A DNA stretch of 64,000 nucleotides from Cryptomeria japonica. Lineage: Eukaryota; Streptophyta; Pinopsida; Cupressales; Cupressaceae. The stretch spans positions 143,034,897-143,098,896 of the forward strand of contig NC_081407.1 of assembly GCF_030272615.1 (NCBI RefSeq), in the 5' to 3' direction. Below the pieces are notes generated by a model. That model saw only the letters and a program-made list of their open reading frames with translations, was not told the DNA's origin and did no database searches. The translations under genes and the position numbers were made by a program. Below, one piece after another: positions 46,726 to 57,419 of this stretch. The first letter of the stretch is position 1; each line of letters begins with the position of its first letter.

Positions 46726-46742
46726 TTTTTGGTGAACTCGAC
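46726..46742 (+). promoter_or_regulatory. Element E primer-binding site
   Basis: TTTTGGTGAACTCGACG follows the LTR directly. One base differs from the element D site. Confidence 0.75.
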
Positions 46743-47065
46743 GTGAATTCCAATCTTCTCTAATTTTGATTTATGTTTTCAAATTTGAGTTCTTATGCTA
46801 ATTCAAATTTGTATTTACAAGTCTCAATTTCTTGCAAGATTCAAAAAATTTACAGGAAATTTTTGCTAAAACCCTAATTTTTCAATTCAAAGTTGAACTT
46901 GTGGATAGCTTAATTGGGATCAATAATTTCAAATCTGATTTAGGAACTCATTTGAATCATAAATTTCATTTTCTAAATCTACATTCTAAGTGCTTGCATT
47001 GGTTAAAATTGAACATTTTCTTCTATTTTGCATGTGTTATCATTTGAAAGAGGAAAATTGTTGTC
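46743..47065 (+). other. Element E leader
   Basis: AT-rich, with no coding frame of its own. It is much shorter than the element D leader and lacks the stem-loop, which in E lies in the LTR. Confidence 0.6.
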
Positions 47066-50000
47066 ATGATGCATTCATTCCATAGATGTGATAATGGGTT
47101 AGCTTCCCTTGTTTCAATTTTTCCTTCTTCTAAAGAACCTCCCCCCATCTATAACAACATTTTAGTGCCTAAAAGAGTTTCTACCAATCCCTTTGAGACT
47201 CTCCCATGCTCTAAGGATGAAGTCTTTAAGAGTGATCTTGATAATTCTCCTAAAATGTGCCCTTCCTATTTAGCTATCCTAGAGGAAGAGAATGATATCA
47301 TAAACACCTTTCTTAATGTTACTTCACCTTCCCTCCAGGATGCCTCTCTAAGTGAAAAGGTATTTATGGACATTGATTTATTTTCTCCTAAAGTTGGTCC
47401 TTCCAATGGGGGCATGTTAGTGCAACAAGAGGTTATGAACACTTCTTTCAAAGATCTCCTTCCTAAGCATGAATCTTTGGAGAAATATGTTCATGTTCCT
47501 CTTAAAAAACACTCCCTTCATGAGGATCCTTTTGTGCAAGAAGATGACATGATCCCTACATTTCCTAGTGAGGGCATTTCCTTTTCCAACAAAATTCCTA
47601 CTAGAGATGATGAATTAATGATAAATGCTTACCCTTCTCCTAAAGTTTGTCTTACCCATAAGCATCCCTTAGAGAAAGAAGATGAAATAATAATAAATTT
47701 CCTTAATTCTCTCTCCCCTAAAGATCATATTGAACATATTTTGAGAAAAGAGGATGAGTTTGATACATCTATTGATGCTCTCTCTCCTAAGGATGAGGAA
47801 TTAATAAACAATGTTATCTCCTCTCCCGAAATTGACAATACTTCAAACATTCCTTTCAATAACTTCACTATTTGGGGTGAACCATTAGAAGAAGGTGTAG
47901 ATTATTCTCTCTCCCTTGATAATTTCTCACCTTCCTCGAATCTCAATTATTCTCCCTTTAAAAATAAAGCATCTCCCTCCCCTCAACTTGGTTCTACTCA
48001 TAAGGATACCCTAGTTCAAAGCAAGATGGTTAACATCTCTTTCAAAGATCTCCCTCTCAAAAGTGAGACTTTAGAGAGTAGTGTTGATCCTTCTCCTAGA
48101 GAATTTATTCCCCATGTAGATCCTGTGATGATAAAGGATGATATGACCTTTCCTAATATTACTCTTCCTACTAGAACATCAATGCCTATGCCTTGTCTCT
48201 CTCCTAAAATTGATTTAATCCGTGATAAGATTTTAGTGCAAGAGAAGACTATCAACAATTCTTCCAACACTTCTGTTCATTCCTCTAAACCATCCTCAAT
48301 CAATTTGATACATGTGAATGAAACACCTAACAAACCTCTCTTCACTATCCAAGGTGCTTGTCCTTCTCAAAATTCTCAACCGTTAAATAAGCCTATCTTA
48401 GTGGTTCAAGGTGGTTATGGTAATGATTCTTTTTGCACTCCTAACAAACCTATTATTACTGTGCAAGGAGGTTATTCTACTAAGAGCCCTTATGAGTATG
48501 CTAAACAACTGACTAGAGAGAGTTATCATGCAGTTGCCCATACCTATAACACAAGAAACAATACGCAACCTAATCCTCCTCTAGTTATCCCAACTTCACT
48601 TCCTCCTTCCCAACCTATTCTTCCTCAAGCTCCACGTATTTCACAAGTTCTTGGTAAGGAATATGATCTCATAGAACAACTTAAAGCTACCCCTGCTAAG
48701 ATATCCCTTTGGGATTTGATCCAAACTTCTTCCGTTCATCATGGAATGTTACAAGATGCCTTGAAAGATTTGAATGTTCCTCCACTGAATACATCTATTA
48801 ATATAGCATCTTTAGTTAACTCTGTGATGAATCCTAAAGCTCAAATTGTGTTTACCCAAGATGAGTTGCCTACTAGTGAAATTCAACATCAATATGATCC
48901 CTTGATGATTGTGGTTATCATAAATGACACAGCTATAAGACGAACACTGGTAGATAATGGCTCTGGCCTTAATGTGTGTAGCATTAATCTATTGCATAAG
49001 ATGAATGTGGATACATCCCTTATTGAGCCTGACTTTGGTCCCATTCGAGGCTTTGATAATGTGGCTAAGTCTTCATTAGGTATTATCACCTTACCCATCA
49101 CAGTGGGACCTGTTACTTTGCCTACTCCTATCCATGTTATGTCGGGAAATCTAACATACAACTTGTTATTAGGGAGACCTTGGATTCACAGTATGCAAGC
49201 TGTCCCCTCTACATTGCATAGACAAGTTAAATTTATTTATAACAATAAGACATATACCTTGATAGGTGATACTAATCTTCAAGCTTGTTTGCAAACATCT
49301 ACTTCCAAAGGGAGTTTTTCTAAATCTTCCTCTTCTAATGACGACTCTTTAAACAAGATACCTATGGATGAATCATCACCCTCTAATAATCAAAATTCTT
49401 TGGATGAGTCTGAAGCTCCCGAAGAAGATCCTTCTCGACTTGAATCCACACATGAAAAGGCTTTTGATCCTGAGAAGGTTCTCGCAGATGATGATTGGGG
49501 ATCTCTTGACTTTAATCCCACCTTTGTAGGTGAGTATAGGGTTCCTCCTAGAGAGTTTAAAGTTAAAAAGAAGGAAGAAACTAAAAATCAATCAATCTTA
49601 CCTGAACCTATGAGCAATAATTTTGTGGCCGCTTCTCAAACTTCTTCTCCTCACACCTCTAATTCTGAAGAATTTGTTTCTTTGTCTTATGAAAAACCAC
49701 CTTTTCTTTCTGAAATGGCTGATCGTTATGGTCGTGGTTTTCGCATTTTTGCTAAGCATGGGTATCATGGAAATGGTTGTGGCGCTCATGAACAAGGGAT
49801 AAAAGTTCCTCTAGAGACTAATTTTCACAATTATGCCTTTGGACTCGGCTATAATCCCTGCAAACGTACCAAAGCATCTAAAAGACCATCTCTCAATGTG
49901 AATGCTATATTTAGTAGTGATGATGATCTCACTTCAACCAAATCATCTTCTACTTCTATCAACTCTCATTCCCCTCATAAAGAAATCTTGGCGATGAACA

Positions 50001-50245
50001 AATCTCTTTATGACTCCACTCAAATTTCTAAATCCACTTATGAATCTTTATTTCCTATTCATCATAAAGTCCTTTCCTCCAAGGATAAGGCTCTAATAAA
50101 TTACACTCATCCCTCTCCTAAGATTTCTTGTGACTTTTCTTGTTCAATTTTTATCATTTTACACATGTTTTTGATATCACTTATAGTTGAGCATTTAGCA
50201 TGTCATATTCAAATACCTCATTCAATCCATCATGTCTTTAAATAA
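47066..50245 (+). CDS. Element E gag-protease-like protein, 1,059 codons, intact frame
   Basis: This is the longest intact frame in the window. The N-terminal half (to about residue 480) is Ser/Pro-rich with loose repeats around SPK, SLSPK and KDDMI-type phrases, and has no recognised gag fold. Residues about 560-740 form a retropepsin-like domain, with the active-site region RRTLVDNGSGLNVCS (D-N-G-S instead of D-T/S-G) and LLLGRPWIHSMQ near the end, as in gypsy proteases. Residues about 890-950 hold a glycine-rich G-patch-like block (GRGFRIFAKHGYHGNGCG, then EQGI, then FGLGYNPC). No reverse transcriptase follows. The frame is kept open and the codons show no stops, so selection or youth preserves it. 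Met at 47066 is the first in frame and is followed by a second Met. Confidence 0.82.
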   Translation: MMHSFHRCDNGLASLVSIFPSSKEPPPIYNNILVPKRVSTNPFETLPCSKDEVFKSDLDNSPKMCPSYLAILEEENDIINTFLNVTSPSLQDASLSEKVFMDIDLFSPKVGPSNGGMLVQQEVMNTSFKDLLPKHESLEKYVHVPLKKHSLHEDPFVQEDDMIPTFPSEGISFSNKIPTRDDELMINAYPSPKVCLTHKHPLEKEDEIIINFLNSLSPKDHIEHILRKEDEFDTSIDALSPKDEELINNVISSPEIDNTSNIPFNNFTIWGEPLEEGVDYSLSLDNFSPSSNLNYSPFKNKASPSPQLGSTHKDTLVQSKMVNISFKDLPLKSETLESSVDPSPREFIPHVDPVMIKDDMTFPNITLPTRTSMPMPCLSPKIDLIRDKILVQEKTINNSSNTSVHSSKPSSINLIHVNETPNKPLFTIQGACPSQNSQPLNKPILVVQGGYGNDSFCTPNKPIITVQGGYSTKSPYEYAKQLTRESYHAVAHTYNTRNNTQPNPPLVIPTSLPPSQPILPQAPRISQVLGKEYDLIEQLKATPAKISLWDLIQTSSVHHGMLQDALKDLNVPPLNTSINIASLVNSVMNPKAQIVFTQDELPTSEIQHQYDPLMIVVIINDTAIRRTLVDNGSGLNVCSINLLHKMNVDTSLIEPDFGPIRGFDNVAKSSLGIITLPITVGPVTLPTPIHVMSGNLTYNLLLGRPWIHSMQAVPSTLHRQVKFIYNNKTYTLIGDTNLQACLQTSTSKGSFSKSSSSNDDSLNKIPMDESSPSNNQNSLDESEAPEEDPSRLESTHEKAFDPEKVLADDDWGSLDFNPTFVGEYRVPPREFKVKKKEETKNQSILPEPMSNNFVAASQTSSPHTSNSEEFVSLSYEKPPFLSEMADRYGRGFRIFAKHGYHGNGCGAHEQGIKVPLETNFHNYAFGLGYNPCKRTKASKRPSLNVNAIFSSDDDLTSTKSSSTSINSHSPHKEILAMNKSLYDSTQISKSTYESLFPIHHKVLSSKDKALINYTHPSPKISCDFSCSIFIILHMFLISLIVEHLACHIQIPHSIHHVFK

Positions 50246-51862
50246 CATTAATGGCTATTATGTTGCTCATCATTATGTGACATTGGTAGCTCATTTACTG
50301 GGGGCTCATTGTCATTCATGATGGTACAATTTCAAGTGCAATCATATTTTTGAAGCAACATAATAGCCTAATTTTCTATGTTATCTCTTGTTCCTATGGG
50401 GACAAGAGTGATTTCATACATCTCTTCTTTTTCTTATGTCCAAATCTCTTCCTAGAAGATTGTGTAAGTCCTCATTGAGGCAATGATCTTTCCTTATTTT
50501 TATCTAAGGATCCACTTTTTCCTATTTCGTGGATGGTGTGAAATTTATTACTTGATGTTATTCCTTGTATGCATTTGTTGTTGTTTGTTCAAGGATTCTC
50601 TCTTACAAGAGGTGTAAGTCCTTGACTACAACCTCTTTTGCACTTGGTAAACTACATCCATAATGAATTCACTCTCCCAATTGGGTTAAAAAGAGCGTCA
50701 TCCTTCATTAAGAATCACTTTCACCTTGCAAAAGAAGGAAGTATTGCATTCTTATTCTCTTCTTTGTCTTATTCTAGAAGATGTTATATTTGTCTAAGAC
50801 AATTCCTCTTTGGGATAGGTGTCTTTTGTACAAAGGTCTCTTCTCCTCTAAGGATCTCCTTTACACATACTACAAGATATCCCTTTTCAACTATCTTATC
50901 CTTGCTTAAAGAGTGCAAAAACTCCCTTGCTTGGATCTATGAAATTGTTGCATTTTTTGGGGTATCTTCTTTTGTGATGAAGGTATGTATCCTTGTTCTA
51001 CTTTGCTTATGACATAAACATTACACTTTTTGAGCAATGGGTCATTCTCGGAACTAGAGCACAGACTCTTAGAGCGAGATGTCATGCTTTTGTACTATAC
51101 ATATACAGGTTGTAGCATACTCGGGCATAGACTCCTATGAGGTGCTTCTAACCTCCCTTACACACACATGCACGAGGTTGAGTGGAACTAGCGGCATAAG
51201 GCTAGACTTTCTCACTCTCCTCCCTTACATGGATCACCTAGACAGACTCTAGGGGCTAGTTTTCCATGTCCTTTTCCCATGGATCACCTAGACAAGATCT
51301 AGGGGTGAGAAGTCCATGTTTTCTCTCTCACTATTCTTCTCATGGATCACCAATGTGTGTATTCATGCTTTTTTCCTTTCTTTTCTTCTCTTTGCATCTT
51401 GTTTCCATTTACATCCTTCATCTTGTGTTAGAGAACTCTCAAATCCTCACACTCTTTGTTGTGTTGGAATTGAGATTTAGTCCTCTTTCTTACCAAATGA
51501 TTCTCCATTAGTTTTTGATCTCATATCAAATCTTCTTGTGAGAATTTGTCATCAATATTCTTTAACAATTCGACGTGGTAAACATGATACCCTGTTTCAA
51601 CTCACTAAAATTAGCAAGCCGAAACAGGGGGGGGCATATAGCTACCCTCGAATTTTCATCACATTCCTTAGTAAGCATTAGGTGATTTTGTGATCTAACG
51701 TGTGTTTTGTAGGGTGCGGTTCCTAACTGTGTACTACAGATACCACTGGGGGCTTCATTCGACAGACTTATGGATATATCCTTTTCAAATAATGTTTACT
51801 TTTCTATACTTTAGCTTGCATATGCACGTAGTGTTCATATGACCGCTAAAGTGGGGGCTAAA
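50246..51862 (+). other. Element E internal 3' noncoding region
   Basis: It has no supported gene; its frames are short. It carries repeated CATGGATCACCTAGACA phrases (51229, 51280) and ends in the polypurine tract AAAGTGGGGGCTAAA. It is duplicated at 43467-45081, and a diverged relative is at about 58020-59250. Confidence 0.75.
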
Positions 51863-53536
51863 TGTAGCGTCGTAAATTGTACGCACTCGCTAGGGTGGTA
51901 CAATTTCACACCTAGTTTGGCACCCGCCTTGGCGCATTTTGTATTTTGCATTGCATTTCCCCTTTAGCACTTAATTAATTAAATTAATTAGGTCTAAGGT
52001 CCTATTTTATCATTTCCTACATCATAAAGTTGGGCCCTTTCATTAAAGTGTGCCCTTTTCATTTTATTCCTCCAATGCATCATTTAATCAAAAACCCTAA
52101 TTAGGTCCTATTTTGAACTTGGGGGCTTGATTTCGGGGGTCAAAACATCTCGAAATCACCTGTAACTTCGGGATTCTCTCTAAAATCATCATATCCGACA
52201 GTCCTGAAAATTTGGTGAAAAGTTGTCGGGACCATGGCGCCCGGAGTGCAACATGGTCCCGGACATTTTTCTCAAAATTTTAGGAGCGCGATCCAATCAT
52301 AAAATAAAGCTTAACCCCAAGAAATTGGCGGGAGATTCAATCTCTAAGTCGGCCTAAAGTTGAAATTAAGACCTAGGGTTTCATACATAAGAGCTCTCTT
52401 TCTTCATTTGAAAGGATCAGAATTTTTAGTTTTTAGGGACCTTCTATGCAGCGAAAGAGCAGATCTTTGAAGACTTCAACAACATTCAACATCCTTCTAT
52501 CAAGCATTTATCAATTTCATTCATCCATTTAGGGCTTGGAAGACATTGAAGAACAATAGGAGATTACCGACTGAAGATTGGCTTGTACTCCTCCCTTGAG
52601 GGTTGGGTATGATTTCATGTTGTTTTCATGTCTTTGCATAAGCTTCAATATATCCTTTATTCATGCTTTAGATCACTTTGCATCTTGATTTAGAGCATTT
52701 ACATTATCATTTACAAGCAATTAGGGTTTACTTTCTAGGTTGCTCTAGTTTGCTTTCTTGCATTTTAGGACCTTGCACACACACTAGTTCTGCACACACA
52801 ATACATTTTACAATACAAATTGGCTATTCGTGGAGGTGGAAATCACCAAAGTGGGGGTTTGACTAAGGCAAAACCCTATATAGCCGCCCAAACACCTTTT
52901 CAGATATAAGTGCAGGTTTCAGGACTCGGACGACGTCACAGGTTGCAGATCCGGGAGAAGCAGACTGAGACCGACCTTCCCACCAAATTTCAGAGCAAAA
53001 GACCAGGACAGGGGCGTGGGGCGCCCTAGTCCTGCCAGGACAGGGGCGCTGGGCGCCCTGGTCCCTAGGACAGGGGCGCTGGGCGCCCTGGTCCTCCTGA
53101 CAGATAGCATTTTCAGCATTTTTGACAGCTTTTCCAGAGTGCAAAACAGCAGTTTTCGGAGCAGTTTCAGGGGCAGATTCAGGACAGTGGCGCCCGCGCC
53201 CCCGTCCCGAACATTTTCATTCATATTTTAACACCGGGTACGCATTTACATTCTTGTCTTGTCCTTGTGTTTACAGCTTTCCATTGTTTAAGTTCAATTC
53301 TGCAATCTTGTTATTAGTTCATACTCGCACTTTGGGGTTAGGGATTGAACTTGCATCATTCTATCTATCATTTACAACAAAGGAATAGAAATCCTAATAG
53401 GTAGCCCGTGGCTCTCTCTTCCACAAAAAGAAGTAGCCAATTGTGTGATACCTCTAGGCTCTTTCGTATTCCACAAGTGTGTGGTTGAAAGTGAGATTAG
53501 GGCCTATTTGCTTAGTGTCACTTTTTCTCCTACACA
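51863..53536 (+). repeat. Element E LTR 2
   Basis: It matches LTR 1 with few differences. The GC-rich array has three units, and a stem-loop copy is at 52207-52281, in which CATGGTCCCGGAC keeps the inner pairing. It ends CTCCTACACA. Confidence 0.92.
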
Positions 53537-53618
53537 CAATCAACCCTTGGAAGACGAAACATCAAAGTGAGGCCTAAGTGAGGACAAAATTGTAGGTGAG
53601 TACAATTCAGGATGCTAC
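53537..53618 (-). repeat. Probable outer end of the element F 5' LTR
   Basis: The minus strand starts TGTAGCATCCTGAATTGTAC, close to the start of the element E LTR. Its left side is cut by element E. Joining it to 42758-43466 restores a plausible LTR in one orientation. The assignment is an inference. Confidence 0.45.
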
Positions 53619-53624
53619 ACTTAT

Positions 53625-54110
53625 TTGGTATGACCATGGGATTGATCCACTCAAAATCCTTAACTAATTTAATAGTTTCTATTGCTATGATTTTATCCAA
53701 CTATATTTTAACTCTCTAATTCATATTTCGGTTAAGGTGGTAAGGCCTTTTCCAATGTGATTTTGAACCTTCTTTGAGTTGTATTTTCATGACTCCTACT
53801 TCCTTGACGCCTTTCATCTCAATGAATGTTTTAGGAAATAATTCTTAATGCTCAATGAGCAACTCAATAATTGATGTTAGCATAGATTCTTCCCAATAAT
53901 CTCCTTTTTAAAATTTTATGTCCATCACTAGTGGTTATGTTTTCCTCCCAGAGCATGAGGGATTGGTTATAGTAGTGTTCTAAAAATTCTTCTAGCTCCC
54001 ATTCACCTTCTTCCATATTTATATCAATTTTATGGTCAATTTTATTGTCATCTTTTTCTACTTTGTAATACTTGGTCTCCACCAACTGTTCTTGTTTATG
54101 TATTAATTGG
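53625..54110 (-). pseudogene. Gypsy pol fragment, N-terminal edge of the reverse transcriptase
   Basis: The minus strand reads KYYKVEKDDNKIDHKIDIN, then EGEWELEEFLEHYYNQSL and LKRRLLGRIYANINY. After a frameshift near 53860 it reads TFIEMKGVKEVGVMKIQLKE, KRPYHLN and DFEWINPMVI. The last phrases are the protease-to-RT linker and the entry of a gypsy reverse transcriptase. TAG occurs twice near 53700-53720. The catalytic YxDD part is absent, so the fragment ends before the RT core. Confidence 0.7.
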
Positions 54111-55466
54111 CTTTAGGGTGGAGGATTTAGTTCAAGACAAATGTTTTATGGTACTAGTTTAAAAAATATTTATTTCATCTTCCATAGGGTGGTGTAAGTT
54201 TATGTATTATCATTCTTTAAGGCGAATGTGTGGGTAAAATATTTTGTCAATACTTCCTAGTCCCTGATTTTAGCCCATCTTTATTGGTTGATATACCAAG
54301 TTTGGATGATTGATTTTATTATCCAATAGAAGAGTTGTATATATAAGTGATGTTATCATTCTTTATCGTCATTCCATGCGATGATACATGTTATAATTAT
54401 CAGTATGTGGTGATAGATCATGCAAGTCCTGTACACTCGTAATGTATCCTTGTTGGGGTTCCAAGGCGATGGCCCTTGAGAAAGAAAGGGTTCAGGGGCA
54501 CAACCCCTGAGGAAATAAATTGGCATTTTTTTCATGAAAAAAACCCTGAAAAGTAAACTTTGTAGGTTGCCCTAATATTACATGTTATAAGCAATTGGAA
54601 TGTAATGGGTATTGTAATTGTGTTGTATTGTTTTACAAGATAATAAGAAAAGATTGGATGGTTGTGTTGTGTGGATGTAGTTTATCTTGGGTGAACCACA
54701 TTAAATATCTATGTTATTTGTGTTGTGTATGATTCGTCATCTTTTGTGTATTCAAATCTGCATATAATTATTAATGTGTATTTTCTCTGGATCTCCCTAA
54801 ACCCTAACAATAATGTGTTCCTATAGTGTGATCATTCCTTCATAGTATTATATTGTTGGATATATCATGCTTTAATAAGAATCTAAAAAGAGGGCCAATA
54901 TAGGATATTGGACTTATGCATGTTCCACCAATATTCCACATTGCATATCAAGGTGTCTTGGAGTGTGGTCATTATTGTGTGTTCACCATAAAATGTGAGC
55001 TCTATATTGGAAATATATTCAATCACATCTCCTACACTAGAGAATCTTGGTAATTTAATATGGGGGCTTCCTCTTTGGATATGATTAATATATTTTGTAT
55101 CATTTGTAGTCTATTTTTTCTCTAATTTATTGTTGGGTTGGCTACTTATCATACAAACACATATGAATCCAAATAATGTTGCAGAGCCTCAAGGGTGCCA
55201 ATTTTTTTAGATATGGTATATAGAGGATGAAGATTACTATCCTTGAGAGCTTCCACATAGGATCTATCTTCTATACTTAGTGGAATTTTGACTATTTTGG
55301 CATTATCAGTAAAAGAGATCTCTTCTCTCTAAGAGCCGACAATGTCATTTGCATCAATAAACCATCTTAATCCTAGTAAATGTTTGAAAGTACAAAATGT
55401 GTCCTTCATTTGAACTACACAATATACAATTTTATTTATTTCATTAATGTTAACCTTAATGTTTTT
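54111..55466. other. Decayed sequence, no clean gene
   Basis: It probably includes further remains of the gypsy element whose RT fragment lies left and whose protease fragment lies right, but I could not read a domain. A GC-containing stretch at 54453-54520 (TTCAGGGGCACAACCCCTGA) forms a short hairpin. Confidence 0.4.
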
Positions 55467-55790
55467 CTATGTGTCCAATGTGTTCGTATTAGAGCAATCC
55501 ACTAGACTGATATTCATAGGTGTCTTGACTAGTTGGGTTCTCCCTAATTTTTCACATGTCATAGTTGGTATGATGCTAAAATCTACCCCAGGTTCCATCA
55601 TCACATATTTCATTTTATTATGATTGAGATGCACATTGATGAGTAACAAGTCATTCTTCCAATTGTTGGCATTTGCATGAAGATTGCATTGATGATCTAT
55701 TGTGTTGTCATTGATGTCAATTATAACTGGTGATGATGTTGTTATGATGTTGTTTTGCATCTGGTAGGTGAGCAAGTGAAGGAAACTGAT
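55467..55790 (-). pseudogene. Gypsy retropepsin fragment
   Basis: The minus strand reads NDLLLINVHLNHNKMKYVMM, then EPGVDFSIIPTMTCEKLG and QLVKTPMNISLVDCS. The pattern (a short strand pair, an active-site loop, then hydrophobic ILP-like and CEKLG text) is that of a gypsy aspartic protease. The catalytic Asp is Glu or lost (EPG). It lies upstream of the RT fragment in the same orientation, so both may belong to one element. Confidence 0.55.
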
Positions 55791-55929
55791 ATTACTTGAG
55801 AAGCAGTGAGATAAACCGGTAACCCTAGTTGTTGATGTGCTAAACCCTAACCGATGGAGCTTGGTGAATCAGTTGTATTGGTTTATGATCAAACGATGAA
55901 CGGTAATGATTTTGCCACATATGCATGTT

Positions 55930-56285
55930 GTATGTTGTAGGAAGTCAATATTGGGAACATGTTGTTACTCAATATGTTGTACCTGTGGGACTATGTCTGA
56001 TGATCAAAAGAAAAAGAAACAAGAAAATAATCAAGCATTGAAGGCCATTATCAGTTCTTTGTCTGATTCAGAGTATGTTGATGTCCATGGTCTGGAGAAT
56101 GCTTATGATGTGTGGAAGAAACTTGAGGAAATCTATACCAGTGATGAGCATGTGAAGATTGCCAAAGAAGAGAATTTGAGAGGTAAATTTGATGACATGT
56201 GGATGGCTGAAGGTAAGAATATTCAACAGTATGGTCATAGGATCAAGGAGATAGTTGGCGAGATCAAGAGTGCTAGTGGTAACAC
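55930..56285 (+). pseudogene. Copia gag fragment
   Basis: SQYWEHVVTQYVVPVG continues, after a one-base shift near 55992, as MSDDQKKKKQENNQALKAI, SSLSDSEYVDVHGLENAYDV, IYTSDEHVKIAKEENLRGKF and QQYGHRIKEIVGEIKSASG. This aligns with the N-terminal 120 residues of the element C gag (34259-33885). It keeps Gln at the place where element C has its first TAG. It ends abruptly at 56285, probably where another repeat is inserted. Confidence 0.8.
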
Positions 56286-56289
56286 TAAT

Positions 56290-56480
56290 ACATTTGGCCT
56301 AAAATTCCGACGAAGAAGGTACATTGTGAACAAATTTGACTTTTTTTTGAAAAATTGTCCGCATTCATCAGAATTCCAACGATAATTCAATATATGTTTT
56401 TGACAGAGAAGGAATTGGAAATGACATTTGTGTTTTTTTACAAAAAGTGCCCGTGTTCATCGAAATTCTGACGACAGCAG
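56290..56480. repeat. Imperfect tandem repeat, two units of about 90 bp
   Basis: Both units hold a T-run, AAATTGTCCGCATTCATC or AAAGTGCCCGTGTTCATC, then GAATTCCAACGA or AAATTCTGACGA. TTCCGACGAAG marks the left edge. The CGACGA-type ends recall the motif cluster at 4440-4935. It may be a DNA-transposon end. Confidence 0.45.
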
Positions 56481-57419
56481 GCATTACTTAAAAAAAAAAG
56501 ACCAAGACATTTCAAATCATTTTCGCGGCCTCTTCCCATTCTCACGTTGCCGCCCCAGTAGCGTACTCTCACCTAGAGTAAGTGTGAACCATTAACCATT
56601 TTGACTGATTAATGCCAACTCCAAGCATTCTCGGCTCATGGAATTTGCAAAAATGAGAGCAATGTTGGCTCATGCAGGAATAGGGCAAGTGTAAAGCTTT
56701 GTCAACATCCTCCCACCTAGATTGGCTCTTCGTAGTTCCACCTCTGTCAAACCCCAGCAATAGAGGAGAGGTTGTGTCACAATGCCACCAGTTTTTTCTG
56801 GGGAATAGAGATCATATCTATAGAATTCGTTCCACTCGAGTCCTGCTAGAAATGAATGATGATCTCGAGCAAAGCAAAGCTCTTCTTCCCCTGCCCGAGA
56901 ATTGGATATGGAGTTTTCCATAGATTGAAGGCCCAGCAGAAAAGGGATAACGTGCAAAAATGGGAGCAATGTTGGCTCATGGAATAGGGCATGCTCCCAG
57001 GTATGAATCATATATTGTATGAAACAACATCCTTTTGGGGGAATTTTTTTTTCTTCAAAAAACAACTCATATGTTTTGTTTTATGCTCCCACATTTTGCA
57101 GACATATCTACCAGGGCATTCACAACTACAACATGAAAATCTCCATTAATGTTTTGATTGATGCCTAGACCCTATTCCCCTTCTTTAATTCATTCATCGG
57201 TCACCCATCTATTTTGTACCTGTAGATAGTGATGTTTTTGATTCTCTGTTGGCGTGAGTGTAGGTGTAAAGCTCTGTCAACATCCTCCAACCTATGCAAA
57301 AATGGGAGCTTTGAAATTACGACTCCCTGATTAGTATAAGATAATATTTCCAATATTATACTAAGGATAAATATTCAAAAAGTATAATAATTACACTAAT
57401 ACATATATCACTCTCATGC
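56481..57419. other. No supportable gene; short dispersed repeats
   Basis: GCAAAAATGGGAGCAATGTT-type phrases recur at 56647, 56956 and 57296, and GTCAACATCCTCC recurs at 56701 and 57276. Open frames on both strands at 56670-57065 have no recognisable product. Confidence 0.45.

Larger units (their letters stand above)
43467..53536 (+). mobile_element. Element E: gypsy-type retrotransposon in a partial tandem array
   Basis: The order is internal 3' segment (43467-45081), LTR (45082-46725), full interior (46726-51862), LTR (51863-53536). The first segment and first LTR repeat at an offset of 6,781 bp with very few differences. An ordinary insertion has no interior segment outside its left LTR. 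The array therefore arose by unequal exchange between copies or by a template switch, and was truncated on the left. The interior has a binding site, a 1,059-codon gag-protease-like frame and a polypurine tract but no pol, so it is non-autonomous. It is the only large plus-strand element here. Confidence 0.85.
7385..53618 (-). mobile_element. Element F: decayed gypsy-type gag-protease retrotransposon, host of the nest
   Basis: F is read from three separated blocks on the minus strand: gag-protease at 7385-9863 with leader to 10067, leader plus primer-binding site and LTR at 42622-43466, and the start of the LTR at 53537-53618. The first gap is the inserted element B (TSD AATTC/AATTT). The second gap is the element E array. 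The order leader, binding site, LTR matches element D. No 3' LTR of F was recognised, so its left end is lost near the solo LTR that ends at 7361. The link between the first two blocks is well supported by the near-TSD. The link to 53537-53618 rests on a TGTAGCATCC start resembling the E and D LTR starts and is less certain. Confidence 0.6.

Noticed and set aside
54453-54520. TGTTGGGGTTCCAAGG start followed by TTCAGGGGCACAACCCCTGA, resembling an LTR edge
   Set aside because: No partner LTR, primer-binding site or target duplication was found nearby, so it was not called as an element.
56670-57065. Minus-strand frame of 131 codons and an overlapping plus-strand frame at 56699-56923
   Set aside because: Neither shows a known domain, both overlap short dispersed repeats, and both rely on a non-standard or late start. 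No evidence for a gene.
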